Of a DNA stretch of 64,000 bases, positions 40,501 through 51,226 are shown piece by piece. This DNA is from Bartonella sp. ML69XJBT (lineage in GTDB: Bacteria; Pseudomonadota; Alphaproteobacteria; Rhizobiales; Rhizobiaceae), in the NCBI RefSeq assembly GCF_028618515.1, contig NZ_JAQITB010000007.1:1-64000 (forward strand), given 5' to 3'. Under the pieces are notes generated by a model, which worked only from the letters and a program-made list of their open reading frames with translations, ran no database searches and was not told the DNA's origin. The number at the start of each line of letters is the position of its first letter. Position 1 is the stretch's first letter. The translations under genes and the position numbers were made by a program.

Positions 40501-40989
40501 ATGGCAAAAAAAAAGATAGACGCGGGACAACATACCGCAATTGATACAAAAATTATTCGCGACCTTGCTGAAATTTTAAATGATACAAATTTAACGAATA
40601 TTGAGCTCGAACAGGGTGGACTTCGTATTTGTGTCTCACGCCAAAATATTTCAACACCTCCTGAACAAACAATTTATGCCCCTGTTTCCCCTACAGTTTC
40701 TGTAACTTCGCCCCCTACTCCGGAATCGGCCTCTCCTATAAAAGAAGATAAATTTAAAGATGCAGTAACATCTCCAATGGTTGGAACGGCCTATCTTGCG
40801 TCTTCGCCAGGAGCACAACCTTTTGTAGAAGTAGGACAGAATGTTTCTGAGGGGCAAACATTACTTATCATTGAGGCAATGAAAACGATGAATCAAATTC
40901 CATCACCGCGCTCAGGTACGGTGACCACTATTCTTGTAAAAGATGGCCAACCCGTTGAGTTTGGCGAACCACTTATTGTTGTTGAATAA
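40501..40989 (+). CDS. accB: Biotin carboxyl carrier protein of acetyl-CoA carboxylase
   Basis: Carries biotin between the carboxylase and carboxyltransferase of acetyl-CoA carboxylase. 162 residues: N-terminal helical part, a Pro/Ser/Thr linker (about 52-82), and a biotinyl domain with the target Lys128 in [12 protein letters not shown]. The ATG at 40501 is preceded by AAGGAG at 40484-40489; the frame opens 12 codons earlier. accC follows after 14 bases. Confidence 0.96.
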   Translation: MAKKKIDAGQHTAIDTKIIRDLAEILNDTNLTNIELEQGGLRICVSRQNISTPPEQTIYAPVSPTVSVTSPPTPESASPIKEDKFKDAVTSPMVGTAYLASSPGAQPFVEVGQNVSEGQTLLIIEAMKTMNQIPSPRSGTVTTILVKDGQPVEFGEPLIVVE

Positions 40990-41003
40990 AACGAGAGGCA
41001 ACT

Positions 41004-42362
41004 ATGATTCGAAAAATCCTCATTGCTAATCGAGGAGAAATTGCTCTTCGCGTTTTACGGGCTTGCAAGGAACTAGGTATCAAAACCGTAGCTGTTCACT
41101 CTACTGCTGATGCTGATGCAATGCATGTTCGTCTTGCTGATGAAAGTGTTTGTATAGGTCCTCCCCCAGCGCGCGATTCTTATTTGAGTGTTCATCAAAT
41201 TATTGCTGCGTGCGAGATTACAGGAGCTGATGCTGTTCATCCTGGCTATGGCTTTCTTTCTGAGAACGCAAAATTTGCCGATGTTTTAGAAGCCCATAAT
41301 ATTACATTTATTGGTCCAACAGCTGCGCATATTCGAATCATGGGCGATAAAATTGAAGCGAAGAAAACCGCTAAAAAACTTGGAATCCCTGTAGTCCCTG
41401 GCTCAGATGGAGCTGTCAGCGAAGAAGCGGATGCTCTACGCATTGCGCATGAAATTGGTTATCCAGTTATTATTAAAGCTTCTGCTGGTGGTGGTGGACG
41501 CGGTATGAAAGTTGTTCATTCTGAAGAAGAGTTTGCTATGGCTCTCAAAACAACCCGTTCGGAAGCGGAAGCAGCTTTTGGTGATGATGCAGTTTATATC
41601 GAAAAATATTTAGAAAAGCCCCGTCATATTGAAATTCAAGTTATAGGTGATGGCGCAGGAAATGCTATTCATTTAGGAGAGCGCGATTGTTCACTTCAAC
41701 GGCGTCATCAGAAAATATGGGAAGAAGCAACTTCGCCTGCATTAAATGAAACTGAACGGAAAAAAATTGGTGACATTGTCGCAGATGCTTGTGCACAACT
41801 TGAATATCGTGGAGCAGGTACCATTGAGTTTCTTTATGAGAATGGCGAATTCTACTTTATTGAAATGAATACACGTTTACAAGTCGAACATCCTATAACT
41901 GAGGCCATTACAGGCATAGATTTAGTTCATGAACAAATTCATATTGCATCAGGCAACAAACTTTCAGTTGCACAAGAAGATATCAGCTTCTCTGGCCATG
42001 CTATTGAATGCCGTATTAATGCGGAAGATCCTCTTACCTTTACACCATCACCAGGAACCATTACACATTTTCATACACCTGGAGGCTTAGGAATTCGGGT
42101 TGATTCGGGTGCTTATTCAGGTTATCGGATTCCTCCTTATTATGATAGCATGATTGGGAAACTGATTGTTCATGGGCGTACCCGTTTAGAATGCATGATG
42201 CGTTTACGACGTGCTTTAGATGAATTTGTGGTCGATGGAATCAAAACCACATTGCCTCTCTTTCGCGATCTCATTAACAATCAAGACGTTGCAGATGGTA
42301 ATTATAATATTCACTGGCTAGAAAAATATCTTTCTAAACAATTAACTTCTTCAGAATCATAA
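41004..42362 (+). CDS. accC: Biotin carboxylase subunit of acetyl-CoA carboxylase
   Basis: ATP-dependent carboxylation of biotin on AccB, the first step of fatty-acid synthesis. 452 residues with [22 protein letters not shown], the [11 protein letters not shown] block, the ATP-grasp glycine loop [13 protein letters not shown], and the catalytic region [24 protein letters not shown]. Second gene of the accBC operon. Complete. Confidence 0.97.
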   Translation: MIRKILIANRGEIALRVLRACKELGIKTVAVHSTADADAMHVRLADESVCIGPPPARDSYLSVHQIIAACEITGADAVHPGYGFLSENAKFADVLEAHNITFIGPTAAHIRIMGDKIEAKKTAKKLGIPVVPGSDGAVSEEADALRIAHEIGYPVIIKASAGGGGRGMKVVHSEEEFAMALKTTRSEAEAAFGDDAVYIEKYLEKPRHIEIQVIGDGAGNAIHLGERDCSLQRRHQKIWEEATSPALNETERKKIGDIVADACAQLEYRGAGTIEFLYENGEFYFIEMNTRLQVEHPITEAITGIDLVHEQIHIASGNKLSVAQEDISFSGHAIECRINAEDPLTFTPSPGTITHFHTPGGLGIRVDSGAYSGYRIPPYYDSMIGKLIVHGRTRLECMMRLRRALDEFVVDGIKTTLPLFRDLINNQDVADGNYNIHWLEKYLSKQLTSSES

Positions 42363-42571
42363 TCTGATAACAAAAGGATGAACTCTCATTATCACTTCTC
42401 TATGAAGAGTCATACATGGAAATAGCATCCAACATCATTATAAATAATAGTAATAAAATAAAGGAACTGATTATTTTATAAATTTGTTATGAAAGTTTTT
42501 AAAATATGCACTAAATCTGAAAATTTTCTATTTTCCTTTTTGTGAGTTTGTGCTACCTCGTACGTGGTTAT

Positions 42572-42647
<76 letters not shown>

Positions 42648-43139
42648 TTTTCCTTATGTTAAACTATAAGTTTTGAGTTTAACTCATGTTCTTAAACATG
42701 AGAGATATCAAAGTAAAAGCTATGGAATAGGACGTTTTCAACGTGCCTCAACAAAAAACATTGTTGCCAAATTATTCCTAATTTTTCGTTGAATTTTGCA
42801 AGTTCTTTTGGGTAAATCATTTAATATTCTAATAAAACGCGTTAACAGCTTCATGTTTCAATGGATTAGAAGGCTTTTTCAGCACATAAGTGATTCAAGC
42901 CATAAAACTCTATAAGTCTTATCTTCCGTGCTAACCGGTTACTGATTTTCTTCCTACTTTTACAGAAAATAAAAATGATACAGATATATCTATTTTTAGC
43001 CATATTTAAAAGGCGTTCTGAGTAATCCATACGAAGTTTGTGTAAAAATCTTACCAAATTATCTAACCATCTAAAAAGTCCTGTTAAAATGAAGTATTAT
43101 CTTTCTGTTTATAATAAATCTTTTTGAGATTCTTTTCAA
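42648..43139. other. region downstream of tRNA-Thr with no intact gene
   Basis: 492 bases. A leftward frame at 42866-43057 (63 codons, containing RLARKIRLIEFYGLNHLCAEKAF) resembles nothing I know and may be chance or a fragment. No second copy of the tRNA 3' end was found here. Given the methylase remnant that follows, this is probably decayed mobile DNA. Confidence 0.4.
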
Positions 43140-43480
43140 TTATTGTGAAATAGCACTTCTTTTTGAGGTATTTTTTACTGTACCAGATATCCAGAGGGTC
43201 TCTACTCCTAAAAAATCGAAATCCTTAAAGATCTCTCGCATTGAATCATAATCATTCAGACTCAATACCAATTCGCCTTGGATAATTTTGAGAATTTTTG
43301 CCATGCTCACAAAATCATTTTCAATAAAATTTCCAGAGCTATAAGACTTTTTTACAAGATATGGTGGGTCTAAATAAAACAAACTGTCGGGAACATAAAA
43401 AAATCAAGATAGTTGTATCAAGCAATTTTTGCCTAACACGCCTTATTCTTTTTAAACAACACCATGGATATTACCCTCTA
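43140..43480 (-). pseudogene. remnant of a phage-type DNA adenine methylase (D12 class)
   Basis: Bases 43140-43382 encode the C-terminal part of a Dam-like N6-adenine methyltransferase, starting at the catalytic motif in LFYLDPPYLVKKSY and continuing through LVLSLNDYDSMREIF and a C-terminal KNTSKRSAIS. Upstream the similarity continues in another frame (RRVRQKLLDTTILIF resembles the segment before DPPY in these enzymes), with a stop codon just before the DPPY frame. The N-terminal SAM-binding third is missing. A methylase that has lost its first motif and frame is not expected to work. Confidence 0.75.
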
Positions 43481-43838
43481 GGACTTCCATGCTGATAAAC
43501 ATAGCCGTCTTCTATTTTGTTTCTTACCACAGTAGATATACAAGAAAATATCTTGTGCTTTCTCAAATTGAAAAGCAATTGTAACATTAACAGAAGCACA
43601 CACCATATTGACAGAAGCCTCCTTATTTCAGGGTTTAGCCTTTTTGTTATATTGCCAATTCCTTATCTGTCACTCACTCAATCAAAGAAATTTTCTCCTT
43701 TGCTATAAAGTTTATACGCTTTATTGCTAGTAATAATGCCACTGCTGATTTTTAGTCTAATGGAACTTTACCTCTATTTTGGGAGAAAGAACTATTTTAG
43801 TTTTCTCTCCCCATTGGTATTTTTGATCCGGTCACTTT
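43481..43838. other. AT-rich spacer with no supported gene
   Basis: 358 bases between the methylase remnant and the lipoprotein gene. Short frames exist on both strands, for example a leftward run ATIAFQFEKAQDIFLYI-like near 43510-43600, but none has a start signal or recognisable family. Probably more decayed DNA. Confidence 0.4.
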
Positions 43839-44315
43839 TTAAAGTGATGAGCGTAATGCTGAAGATTGCTTTTGTAAAACTTTTCTTGCTTTTTGATGTC
43901 GTTTTTCATTCTCAAAATGCATTAATAAAGCGCGTTCTTTTTTTGTTGCATTGGACACACCAAAGTTATCATTGTCCATAAATTGCTGATATCCTGCTAT
44001 CATGAGATTGGTTAAAAATGAATCACTTCGTGGAGCTTCTACAAAATAAATGCTCTTTGAATCCTGTAACTTGTACTGATAACCTGCTTTAGACATACAC
44101 TCATAAATTGATGCAAACTCACTCACACGCGAATTTGTATCTTCAGGCGAAGCATAAACTGGTTTCCAACCACATTTTGATAGAGCCTGTTGAATAGTAG
44201 CTTTATCAACACCTGGTTTTTCCCATAATGCCAAGGCTGATGGAGACGGTTGATTAATACATCCAGCCGTGCCTAAAAGAGTTATGGCGCTTAATAATTT
44301 CAAGATTTTTTTCAT
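43839..44315 (-). CDS. small putative lipoprotein of unknown function
   Basis: 158 residues with a lipoprotein signal: MKKILKLLSAITLL followed by GTAGC, giving lipidated Cys19. The mature part has two further cysteines in KCGWKPVY and YECMSKAGYQY, then SKSIYFVEAP, and an Asn/Asp and Lys/Arg-rich helical tail. The end of the tail is basic (ARKVLQKQSSALRSSL). I do not recognise a characterised family. A GAGGGGGGG purine tract precedes the ATG. A decayed paralogue lies about 300 bases upstream on the same strand. Confidence 0.75.
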   Translation of the reverse strand: MKKILKLLSAITLLGTAGCINQPSPSALALWEKPGVDKATIQQALSKCGWKPVYASPEDTNSRVSEFASIYECMSKAGYQYKLQDSKSIYFVEAPRSDSFLTNLMIAGYQQFMDNDNFGVSNATKKERALLMHFENEKRHQKARKVLQKQSSALRSSL

Positions 44316-44599
44316 TTCCCCCCCCTCTTTTAATGGACTTATTTAAGATAAAAAGGCTTATAATCCTACTAATTTTTTATCCTAGTTTTTCAAAACAGTC
44401 TAGAGTTGAATTGATGGATTAGGGAAACAATTCTACACAGATAAGAAAAAAGAATATAAAAATTATTGATGATTATTAGCAATAAGACTTAAAGTCTGAC
44501 ATTTGTATTATTCTGAATGCTTTTATAAAAAGAACTATTTAAGCACTTTTTAATATTTCATCTGAAGGATGAGGGTGCTAGGATGACAAATGAGAAGTT

Positions 44600-44874
44600 C
44601 AAAATTTTATACCAACTCAGTTTTCCACATTTATCAAAAATTTCGCTTGAACCATGCAAGCATTAATGGAAACATATGTGTTGCTCCTTAGTTTTGATTT
44701 TCTGGATCAATACTATAGGGGGCATACTACATTTTAAAAGTGCTTTTTCTCTCTCAGTAAATCTGCAAGAAACTTCTCACATATCTTTATCGATGTCGTG
44801 TAAGCTCCTTCTAAATAACATCTTGCCATAAATAACAAAGTTACAGCTTTTAATAATTTAAAAATTTATTTCAT
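44600..44874 (-). pseudogene. decayed paralogue of the neighbouring lipoprotein gene
   Basis: Reading leftward from an ATG at 44874 gives a peptide that matches the signal peptide of the intact lipoprotein at 12 of 19 positions, with an internal stop at codon 3, and keeps the lipid-attachment cysteine position. Further on, KCSMPPIVLIQKIK aligns with KCGWKPVYASPEDT in a shifted frame, and VSINACMVQAKF with ASIYECMSKAGY in another. One premature stop and at least two frame changes make it a pseudogene. Confidence 0.8.
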
Positions 44875-44965
44875 TTTTCCCCTTCAAATAAATTTGTCCA
44901 CGATGGGAAAAAACCATAAAGTCTTTAGAATATCGCATTCATCTCCAAAACAAGCATGGATACTG

Positions 44966-45330
44966 TTAGGATCTGCAATATTGGTGAATGCTTTTTTCTA
45001 TTAATTGCCATTTGCTTAAACTGTTTTGTAGATCAAACATTATTGCCGATCTATCTAGTACAAAATTATCTTTATGTTCATCAAAACTGACAGAGGCGTA
45101 TTTTCCTCCACTCAGCTAATCTAACTCACCTGCCCTAGCCACAGAGCATGCGATGCCGCATCTATAAAGATTATCACTTATTTTGCCTGTTATCCTGTAC
45201 ACTTTTTTATTCTTATTGCCCTGTCCGTCCACTGGGACTATAGGCGTAAAATTTCAATCTTATATTGGCCATTTCTTTTCAACAAATCTTGTGCTTCTTG
45301 TGTTGAGTTGGTAAGAGAAAAGAAGTTATT
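44966..45330 (-). pseudogene. broken ORF of unknown family
   Basis: A leftward coding-like stretch: NSTQEAQDLLKRNGQYKIEI, then after a frame change PIVPVDGQGNKNKKVYRITG, KISDNLYRCGIACSVARAGELD, one in-frame stop, and LSGGKYASVSFDEHKDNFVL, DRSAIMFDLQNSLSKWQLIE to a stop at 44966-44968. Composition and continuity look like a real soluble or surface protein interrupted by one stop and one frameshift. I do not recognise the family. The N-terminus is not seen. Confidence 0.6.
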
Positions 45331-45820
45331 CTCCAGAAACTTCAGATATTATACTATCATTGATATTCTGATATAACAGAATTGGCTTGTCAAAATATAA
45401 CAAAATTCAAAGCCTGCTTTTTAAATAAAACTGATAGAACAATATTGCACATGTATGGAAAAGAAAAAATACATAAATTATTAGTTATTATCAGTATCAA
45501 TAATTAATTTTATTTATTACTTTTAAAAATAAATTTAAATATATTATATTTATAAATAAATATAATTATAAAGTCTGATTAAATTATGCACTGTTAAAAT
45601 TCTTAGTAGCTATCTTTACTTATAAAAGTGTTGATCCATAATATTCATTCGTCTTTACTGTTTATATTCTATGTAGACTTGCAGTAGTTATTAATGATAG
45701 TATAAAAACATCTTCAAAACAAAAATGGTGATGAAAAAACTCTTCCTAATTTCTGGAGGGTGTTTAGCAAACGTCTTTTCCTTTGAAGTTTCAATTCGTT
45801 TTTTTATTTAACCTTTGCTG
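45331..45820. other. AT-rich non-coding stretch
   Basis: 490 bases. Bases 45470-45600 are almost pure A and T with many TTTAAA/ATAAATA runs. No gene, tRNA or clear hairpin was identified. Confidence 0.5.
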
Positions 45821-47203
45821 CTATTTTAATTCATTTTGCTTTTTCTTTAGATTGTAAATTTTAAGTACATAAAAACAAATAACAAGCCAAATAATCCAAC
45901 TAACACCCACGATCAAAACTGGCCGTGTATCATCGAAAAACCATAACAGAACAAAGATGAAAATCATAAATAAAACAGAAAAAACTGATCCTATCGGCCA
46001 CAATGGAATTGGAAATTTTAAACTACACTGTACTTCTTTAGATATTCTAAGCCGCATAAAAATTTGCGAAAGTAAAATCATCATCCAGACAAAAACCGTT
46101 GCAAATGTTGCCATTGCTGCAATAAGAAAAAAGAGTCCTTCGTGGTAAAAATAATTAAGGACAACACCAAGAAGGAAGATGATAAAGATCAACAAAATAA
46201 CAAGAATTGGTATACCGTTTTTTGATAAATGTTGAAATTTTTTTAAAGCATAACCTTCTTGCGATAATCCATGTATCATGCGACAAGCACCGTACATTCC
46301 ACTATTCATTGCCGAAATAGCTGCTGTAACAATAACAATGTTCAAAATATTCGCTGCATATGAAATTCCAAGATTTTCAAAAATTGCAACAAAAGGACTA
46401 TCCATAAGACCAATTTTATTCCAAGGATAAAGGGACATTAGAATAGCTAACGTCATGATATAAAAAAGCAAAACACGAACTGGAGTAGAATTAATTGCCT
46501 TTGAGATTGTTTGATGAGGATTTTGTACTTCCATCACTGTCATCCCTATGATTTCTATACCACCAAAAGCAAAGACAACAACACTAAAACAAGCAAAAAA
46601 ACCAAACCAGCCATTGGGAAAAATACCACCATTTTCCCATAAATTATGAACACTGATAATAGAAGAATTCGTATTTGTATCCCAGCCAAATAAAATTATT
46701 GCTAGCCCTAAAATAATCATTGCAATAATAGCAATAATTTTAATGGAGGATAGCCAAAACTCTAGTTCACCATATACTTCTACTGCTGCTAAATTAATCC
46801 CTGTAATAATCAGTGTAATACTAAGTGCCCATATCCAAGGTGCAACATGAGGATACCAAAACCCCATATAAGTTGCAAAAGCTGTAATATCAGCTAAACC
46901 AACAAGAATCATTTCAAATACATATGTCCATCCCGTTAAAAAACCAGCCAACGGTGATATGTAATTTGCAGCATAACGAGCAAAAGAACCGGGCATTGGA
47001 TTATGAATAATCATCTCTCCAAGCGCTCGCATAACCATAAAAATAGCTAAACCAGCAATACAATAGGCAATCAAAACACTTGGACCAGCAAGCTTAATCG
47101 CTTGTGCTGATCCGTAAAACAGACCTGTACCAATAGCAGAGCCAAGAGCTAAAAAAATAACTTGACGCTTGTTCATGCCCCGTTTCAGTTCATTTATTGC
47201 CAT
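45821..47203 (-). CDS. Amino acid permease, APC superfamily (ProY/HutT-like)
   Basis: Cytoplasmic-membrane amino acid importer of 460 residues with about 12 membrane segments. Family marks: LKRGMNKRQVIFLALGSAIGTGLFYGSAQAI at the start, AGLAIFMVMRALGEMIIHNPMPGSFARYA, and FSVVVFAFGGIEIIGMTVMEVQNP. The closest described relatives in memory are proline/histidine-type permeases (ProY, HutT). hutH lies 1.2 kb away on the same strand, which makes histidine a reasonable guess for the substrate; sequence alone cannot prove it. Confidence 0.88.
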   Translation of the reverse strand: MAINELKRGMNKRQVIFLALGSAIGTGLFYGSAQAIKLAGPSVLIAYCIAGLAIFMVMRALGEMIIHNPMPGSFARYAANYISPLAGFLTGWTYVFEMILVGLADITAFATYMGFWYPHVAPWIWALSITLIITGINLAAVEVYGELEFWLSSIKIIAIIAMIILGLAIILFGWDTNTNSSIISVHNLWENGGIFPNGWFGFFACFSVVVFAFGGIEIIGMTVMEVQNPHQTISKAINSTPVRVLLFYIMTLAILMSLYPWNKIGLMDSPFVAIFENLGISYAANILNIVIVTAAISAMNSGMYGACRMIHGLSQEGYALKKFQHLSKNGIPILVILLIFIIFLLGVVLNYFYHEGLFFLIAAMATFATVFVWMMILLSQIFMRLRISKEVQCSLKFPIPLWPIGSVFSVLFMIFIFVLLWFFDDTRPVLIVGVSWIIWLVICFYVLKIYNLKKKQNELK

Positions 47204-47630
47204 TTTTTTCCTTCTTCATTGAATTTTGATAAAACTCGCACTACAGCACCAACTCTATGATAAATACAGCTTCATATTTCTCTCAAAAATATATTTTAAA
47301 AAGTATAAAACACTGACCCGCTAGACACTTTGTCTTAGGTAATGAAAAATACTTTTATTGCGAATGATCCAAACTTTTTATAGCCTACAATTGTGTATCA
47401 TTTCATTGAGATAATAATGATTTTTTTACAATTGTCATTTAATTCGTTTCGTATTTTCTATTTTTTACAGAAAAATAGAAGCTCTCAAGCTTCTACCATA
47501 CTAGTTGGGCATAAGTATGTTAATTGTTTTTGTTATTTTCGCAAATTCTCTTACTTTTTAGCTCATAACAATAAAAATTATACATAGTAGCCTATAAAAC
47601 AACTTGCTAATATGCAACGCTATAACTTAA
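47204..47630. other. intergenic region upstream of the permease gene
   Basis: 427 bases containing the permease promoter. A 7-base inverted repeat TAGAAGC-TCTCAA-GCTTCTA near 47477-47496 is the only visible hairpin. A rightward frame at 47393-47587 lacks coding character. Confidence 0.5.
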
Positions 47631-47993
47631 TCAGTGATAGAGTGAATCCCGCCAATTTTCAAAAGCTTGCGAAAATCTAGCACCTACCCATCTCTTAAAG
47701 ACTGTAACCGTCTTCAATGCGATTCCTCCAAGAAAAACAGCTATTGCGGTAAAAATAACCTTTTCAATTTTTTGCTCAATAATAGATTTACCATTTTCTC
47801 TAGAACTTTGATCTGAAATAGTAATAAATGTTTTATTTGTTCTTTGACAAAAAATATCTTTCCTTTGTGTCCCCACGGTAATGAAAATATTCTCTTGAGA
47901 TCTATCTCTCCAAATTTTTGCATGAACCTCTACGATTGATAAAAAATACAAAATGACAGTTGTTAGAATAGATAATTTATTTTTTGCAAACAT
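47631..47993 (-). CDS. small exported or membrane protein of unknown function
   Basis: 120 residues from MFAKNKLSILTTVILYFLS, chosen because AAGGAAAAAGAA precedes that ATG; the frame continues 18 codons upstream. A signal peptide (about 1-25, ending VEVHA) is followed by a polar region with one cysteine, and a second hydrophobic stretch (about 80-96, IFTAIAVFLGGIALKTV) before a basic/aromatic C-terminus (FKRWVGARFSQAFENWRDSLYH). I recognise no family. The layout (signal, polar loop, one membrane span) resembles small lineage-specific proteins common in Bartonella. Confidence 0.6.
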   Translation of the reverse strand: MFAKNKLSILTTVILYFLSIVEVHAKIWRDRSQENIFITVGTQRKDIFCQRTNKTFITISDQSSRENGKSIIEQKIEKVIFTAIAVFLGGIALKTVTVFKRWVGARFSQAFENWRDSLYH

Positions 47994-48389
47994 TTCTTTT
48001 TCCTTTATGTTTATTTTAAATAACAAATAAGTAAATATTAAACGCATAAGGATCTAAATACAAAAATATAGATAATAAAAATATTAACTTTACTTTGTAT
48101 AAATAAGAATAATATAGATTTATACATTAGAAAATTTAATACAGAAAAAGAACATTATATAAATATTTAGAAAATCTTAAAAATATTTCTTCTTATAAGC
48201 TTGTTTTAGTAAATCACATCATCGTAAAGATAATGTTGGCAATATAACAGGAAATGCCTTTTCAATATAATCAGCAAATAAATGATCACAGATTTATTTA
48301 GTTGTGCAAAGTATCATTATGAAGCCACAAACGTTGCATGAGAAAGCCAACAGTTAAATGGCTTTCTTTATAAACTTTAAAAACAAATA
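47994..48389. other. AT-rich spacer between the exported protein gene and hutH
   Basis: 396 bases, leftward genes on both sides. No gene or strong terminator seen. Confidence 0.5.
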
Positions 48390-49928
48390 TTATTGGGGAT
48401 ACAATGGAGGAAAAATTGTTTCTGGTAAAATGGATAATAAGTGCCCTTCACGTACAAGCATATGTGCTTTATGAAGATCTGGAGCCATGTAGCGATCTTC
48501 CTTAAGAGTGTCAATATTTTTGCGTAGATGCTCCATAACAGACTGTAGGAAGAAACTTGTTTTCAAAGGTGTACGATATTCAATTCCTTGTGCTGCAACA
48601 AGTGTTTCAATGCCAATAATGGTAAAAAGGTTTTCACTCATTGCCAATAACCGGCGAGCACCATGGCAAGCCATTGAAACGTGATCTTCCTGATTTGCGG
48701 ATGTTGGCGTTGAATCTACAGAAGCAGGATGTGCCATTTGTTTATTTTCAGACATTAAAGCTGCAGCGGTTACTTCAGCAATCATAAAACCTGAATGAAG
48801 ACCAGCATTTTGCGCTAAAAAAGCTGGCAGTCCATAAGAAACTGCTGGATCAACCATAAGAGCAATACGCCTTTGGCAAATAGAGCCAATTTCACATAAA
48901 GCAAGAGCAATTTGATCAGCAGCGAATGCTACAGGTTCAGCATGAAAATTTCCCCCCGATATCACTGCACCATCGCTTAAAATCAATGGATTATCTGTAA
49001 CCGCATTTGCTTCAATAATAAGTGTTTTTGCTGCTGCGATAAGAACATCAAAACATGCTCCCATAACTTGTGGTTGGCAACGTATACAGTAAGGATCTTG
49101 TACACGATCATCATCACGTAAATGTGTAGCTCGAATTCCTGAATCCTTTAAAAGCTTTTCTAATGTTTGTGATACAGCAATCTGTCCATAATGACCTCGT
49201 AAAGTATGAATATCGGGATGAAATGGTGCTGTTGATCCCATGATAGCATCTGTTGTCAAAGCCCCTGCAAGAAGTCCACCACACAATGCCCGATGACTAC
49301 GAAAAAGACCTGCAAGAGCAAGTGCTGTCGATGTTTGGGTGCCATTAATAAGAGCTAAACCTTCTTTTGCCTGTAAAATAATAGGAGATAACCCTGCTTT
49401 TTCTAAAGCTGCAGCTCCACTCATGCGCGTGTTTTGAAAAAATGCTTCTCCCTCTCCCATCATAACAGCAGCCATATGAGCAAGTGGGGCAAGATCACCC
49501 GATGCACCAACAGAACCCTTTTCAGGAATGACAGGAATAACGTCTTTTGCAAGCATATTTTCTAGCAAATGTATCAATTCTAAACGAACACCAGAAGCTC
49601 CTCTTCCCAAAGAAAGAAGCTTTAAAGTCATTATCAAGCGTACAATATTTTCAGCTAAAGGTTCTCCTACCCCACAACAATGTGACAAAATAAGATTTCT
49701 TTGTAAAATGGCAACATCGCTTGCACCAATTTTAATCGAAGCTAATTTACCAAAACCAGTATTGATGCCATAAACTGGCTCACTCCCCGCAGAAATTTCA
49801 GCAATACGCTCAGCCCCTTTTTTAATAGATAAATATGTATCACTGTGAAGTTTGCTTATTTCATCATTGAAATAAATAGTCTTGAGTTCACTAAGTGTTA
49901 CCTCACCCGGTTTTAATATAATTGTCAT
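48390..49928 (-). CDS. hutH: Histidine ammonia-lyase
   Basis: Deaminates L-histidine to trans-urocanate and ammonia. 512 residues; the self-forming MIO cofactor tripeptide Ala142-Ser143-Gly144 is intact in [14 protein letters not shown], with Tyr53 in YGINTGFG and the later [11 protein letters not shown] and NQEDHVSMA blocks. No urocanase, imidazolonepropionase or HutC regulator gene is in the window, so only the first step of histidine use is visible here. It lies in the tRNA-bounded accessory region next to an amino acid permease. Confidence 0.95.
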   Translation of the reverse strand: MTIILKPGEVTLSELKTIYFNDEISKLHSDTYLSIKKGAERIAEISAGSEPVYGINTGFGKLASIKIGASDVAILQRNLILSHCCGVGEPLAENIVRLIMTLKLLSLGRGASGVRLELIHLLENMLAKDVIPVIPEKGSVGASGDLAPLAHMAAVMMGEGEAFFQNTRMSGAAALEKAGLSPIILQAKEGLALINGTQTSTALALAGLFRSHRALCGGLLAGALTTDAIMGSTAPFHPDIHTLRGHYGQIAVSQTLEKLLKDSGIRATHLRDDDRVQDPYCIRCQPQVMGACFDVLIAAAKTLIIEANAVTDNPLILSDGAVISGGNFHAEPVAFAADQIALALCEIGSICQRRIALMVDPAVSYGLPAFLAQNAGLHSGFMIAEVTAAALMSENKQMAHPASVDSTPTSANQEDHVSMACHGARRLLAMSENLFTIIGIETLVAAQGIEYRTPLKTSFFLQSVMEHLRKNIDTLKEDRYMAPDLHKAHMLVREGHLLSILPETIFPPLYPQ

Positions 49929-50893
49929 AATTTTCTTTCTTGTTTATTTTATATGATACTTAATATCATTAGGCTTCTCTATAAAAATATAAAAAGCTAT
50001 GGATACTCTTTGAGAAGAATTCAAACCAATCAAATAAATAAATTCTGTTCATTTTTTCTTTAAATTATAAACAGCAAAATCAATTATTTGTCTTTATTTT
50101 CTTAGAGAAATCCTTGATACATATCTTCTCAGCTCTAGCCAAAACTTGTTTTGTGTTATTTGAAGAATTTGCTTATATTTTTTGGCATAAATCCCCCCAT
50201 AATTAATAAAAATTCAGTAAATTGATATATTTAAAAATATCAATAAAAATAATTATAGTTTAGTCATAATACAAATTATAAATTAATTATACTTAAATAT
50301 AAGTTAAGATAAATAACAAAAAAAATAAGATTATGAAATTGTATTAATAATACATATTTCAATATCTATATTTTTATGAATTTTATATTTAAATCATTAT
50401 GATAATAATATTTATTTTTTAGTCAACACTTTGCAAATTTGCGATCAAAGTGATAAAAATGCTCATGTAACAAAAAGGGTAATTTTCTTTATGGTGAAAA
50501 AGAAAAAGTAGCAGACAATAAAATTGCCCATTTTAATAAGATAACTATAAACTGATACCGCTTTACCAATAATTTTTATAAAATATTTTTTCAAGCGAAT
50601 AATAAAGAAGTTATTTACTCTATCTATCGAAATAAAGGAAGATATTAGAAATAACAAAGGAGAATGGTTTTATATGCTGAACGCTTTCATAACATACCCC
50701 TTTCTTTAATCCAATATTCAACATACTGAACAGAAAAGGCTACATAGAAAACACAAAAAACGTATTCTTCTAAAATTATTTGTTTTTCGTACATAACTTA
50801 ACAGAGAATTCTCACAACTATTTTAATAAAAAAGTTTTATTTCTTCTCAGATCATATGCTCACAAAAATAATACGAGATAGAACGAAAAAGTG
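49929..50893. other. 965-base AT-rich non-coding region upstream of hutH
   Basis: Bases 50180-50420 are almost entirely A and T. It should carry the hutH promoter. A leftward frame at 50463-50657 is rich in Phe/Ile/Lys, as expected from AT-rich noise, and is not annotated. No repeat, tRNA or recognisable gene fragment was seen. Confidence 0.5.
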
Positions 50894-50970
<77 letters not shown>

Positions 50971-51226
50971 TTACAATTGAACAGTAATCTTTTAACTGAT
51001 CATACTCTCAGCTGCAATAATGAATTCTTATTCTTTTTTAAATAGGTGTTCATGGTTTATATTACGATACAATTTTTTTATCCTTTTCCGCTATGATATA
51101 TTACCTGAAACAAATCAATTTTCAGACATAATGCTTTTTCTTACAAAAATGTTTTTTTATGATACAGCTTCAAAACTCCCCCTAAATAGACTAAAAAATA
51201 AACTGTGAATATCAGGATAATTCTTA

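Noticed and set aside
42866-43057. 63-codon leftward frame downstream of tRNA-Thr
   Set aside because: No start signal, no recognisable family, and AT-rich composition; kept only as possible decayed DNA in the region note.
50463-50657. 64-codon leftward frame upstream of hutH
   Set aside because: Composed mainly of Ile, Phe, Lys and Tyr, as expected from random AT-rich sequence, with no ribosome-binding site.
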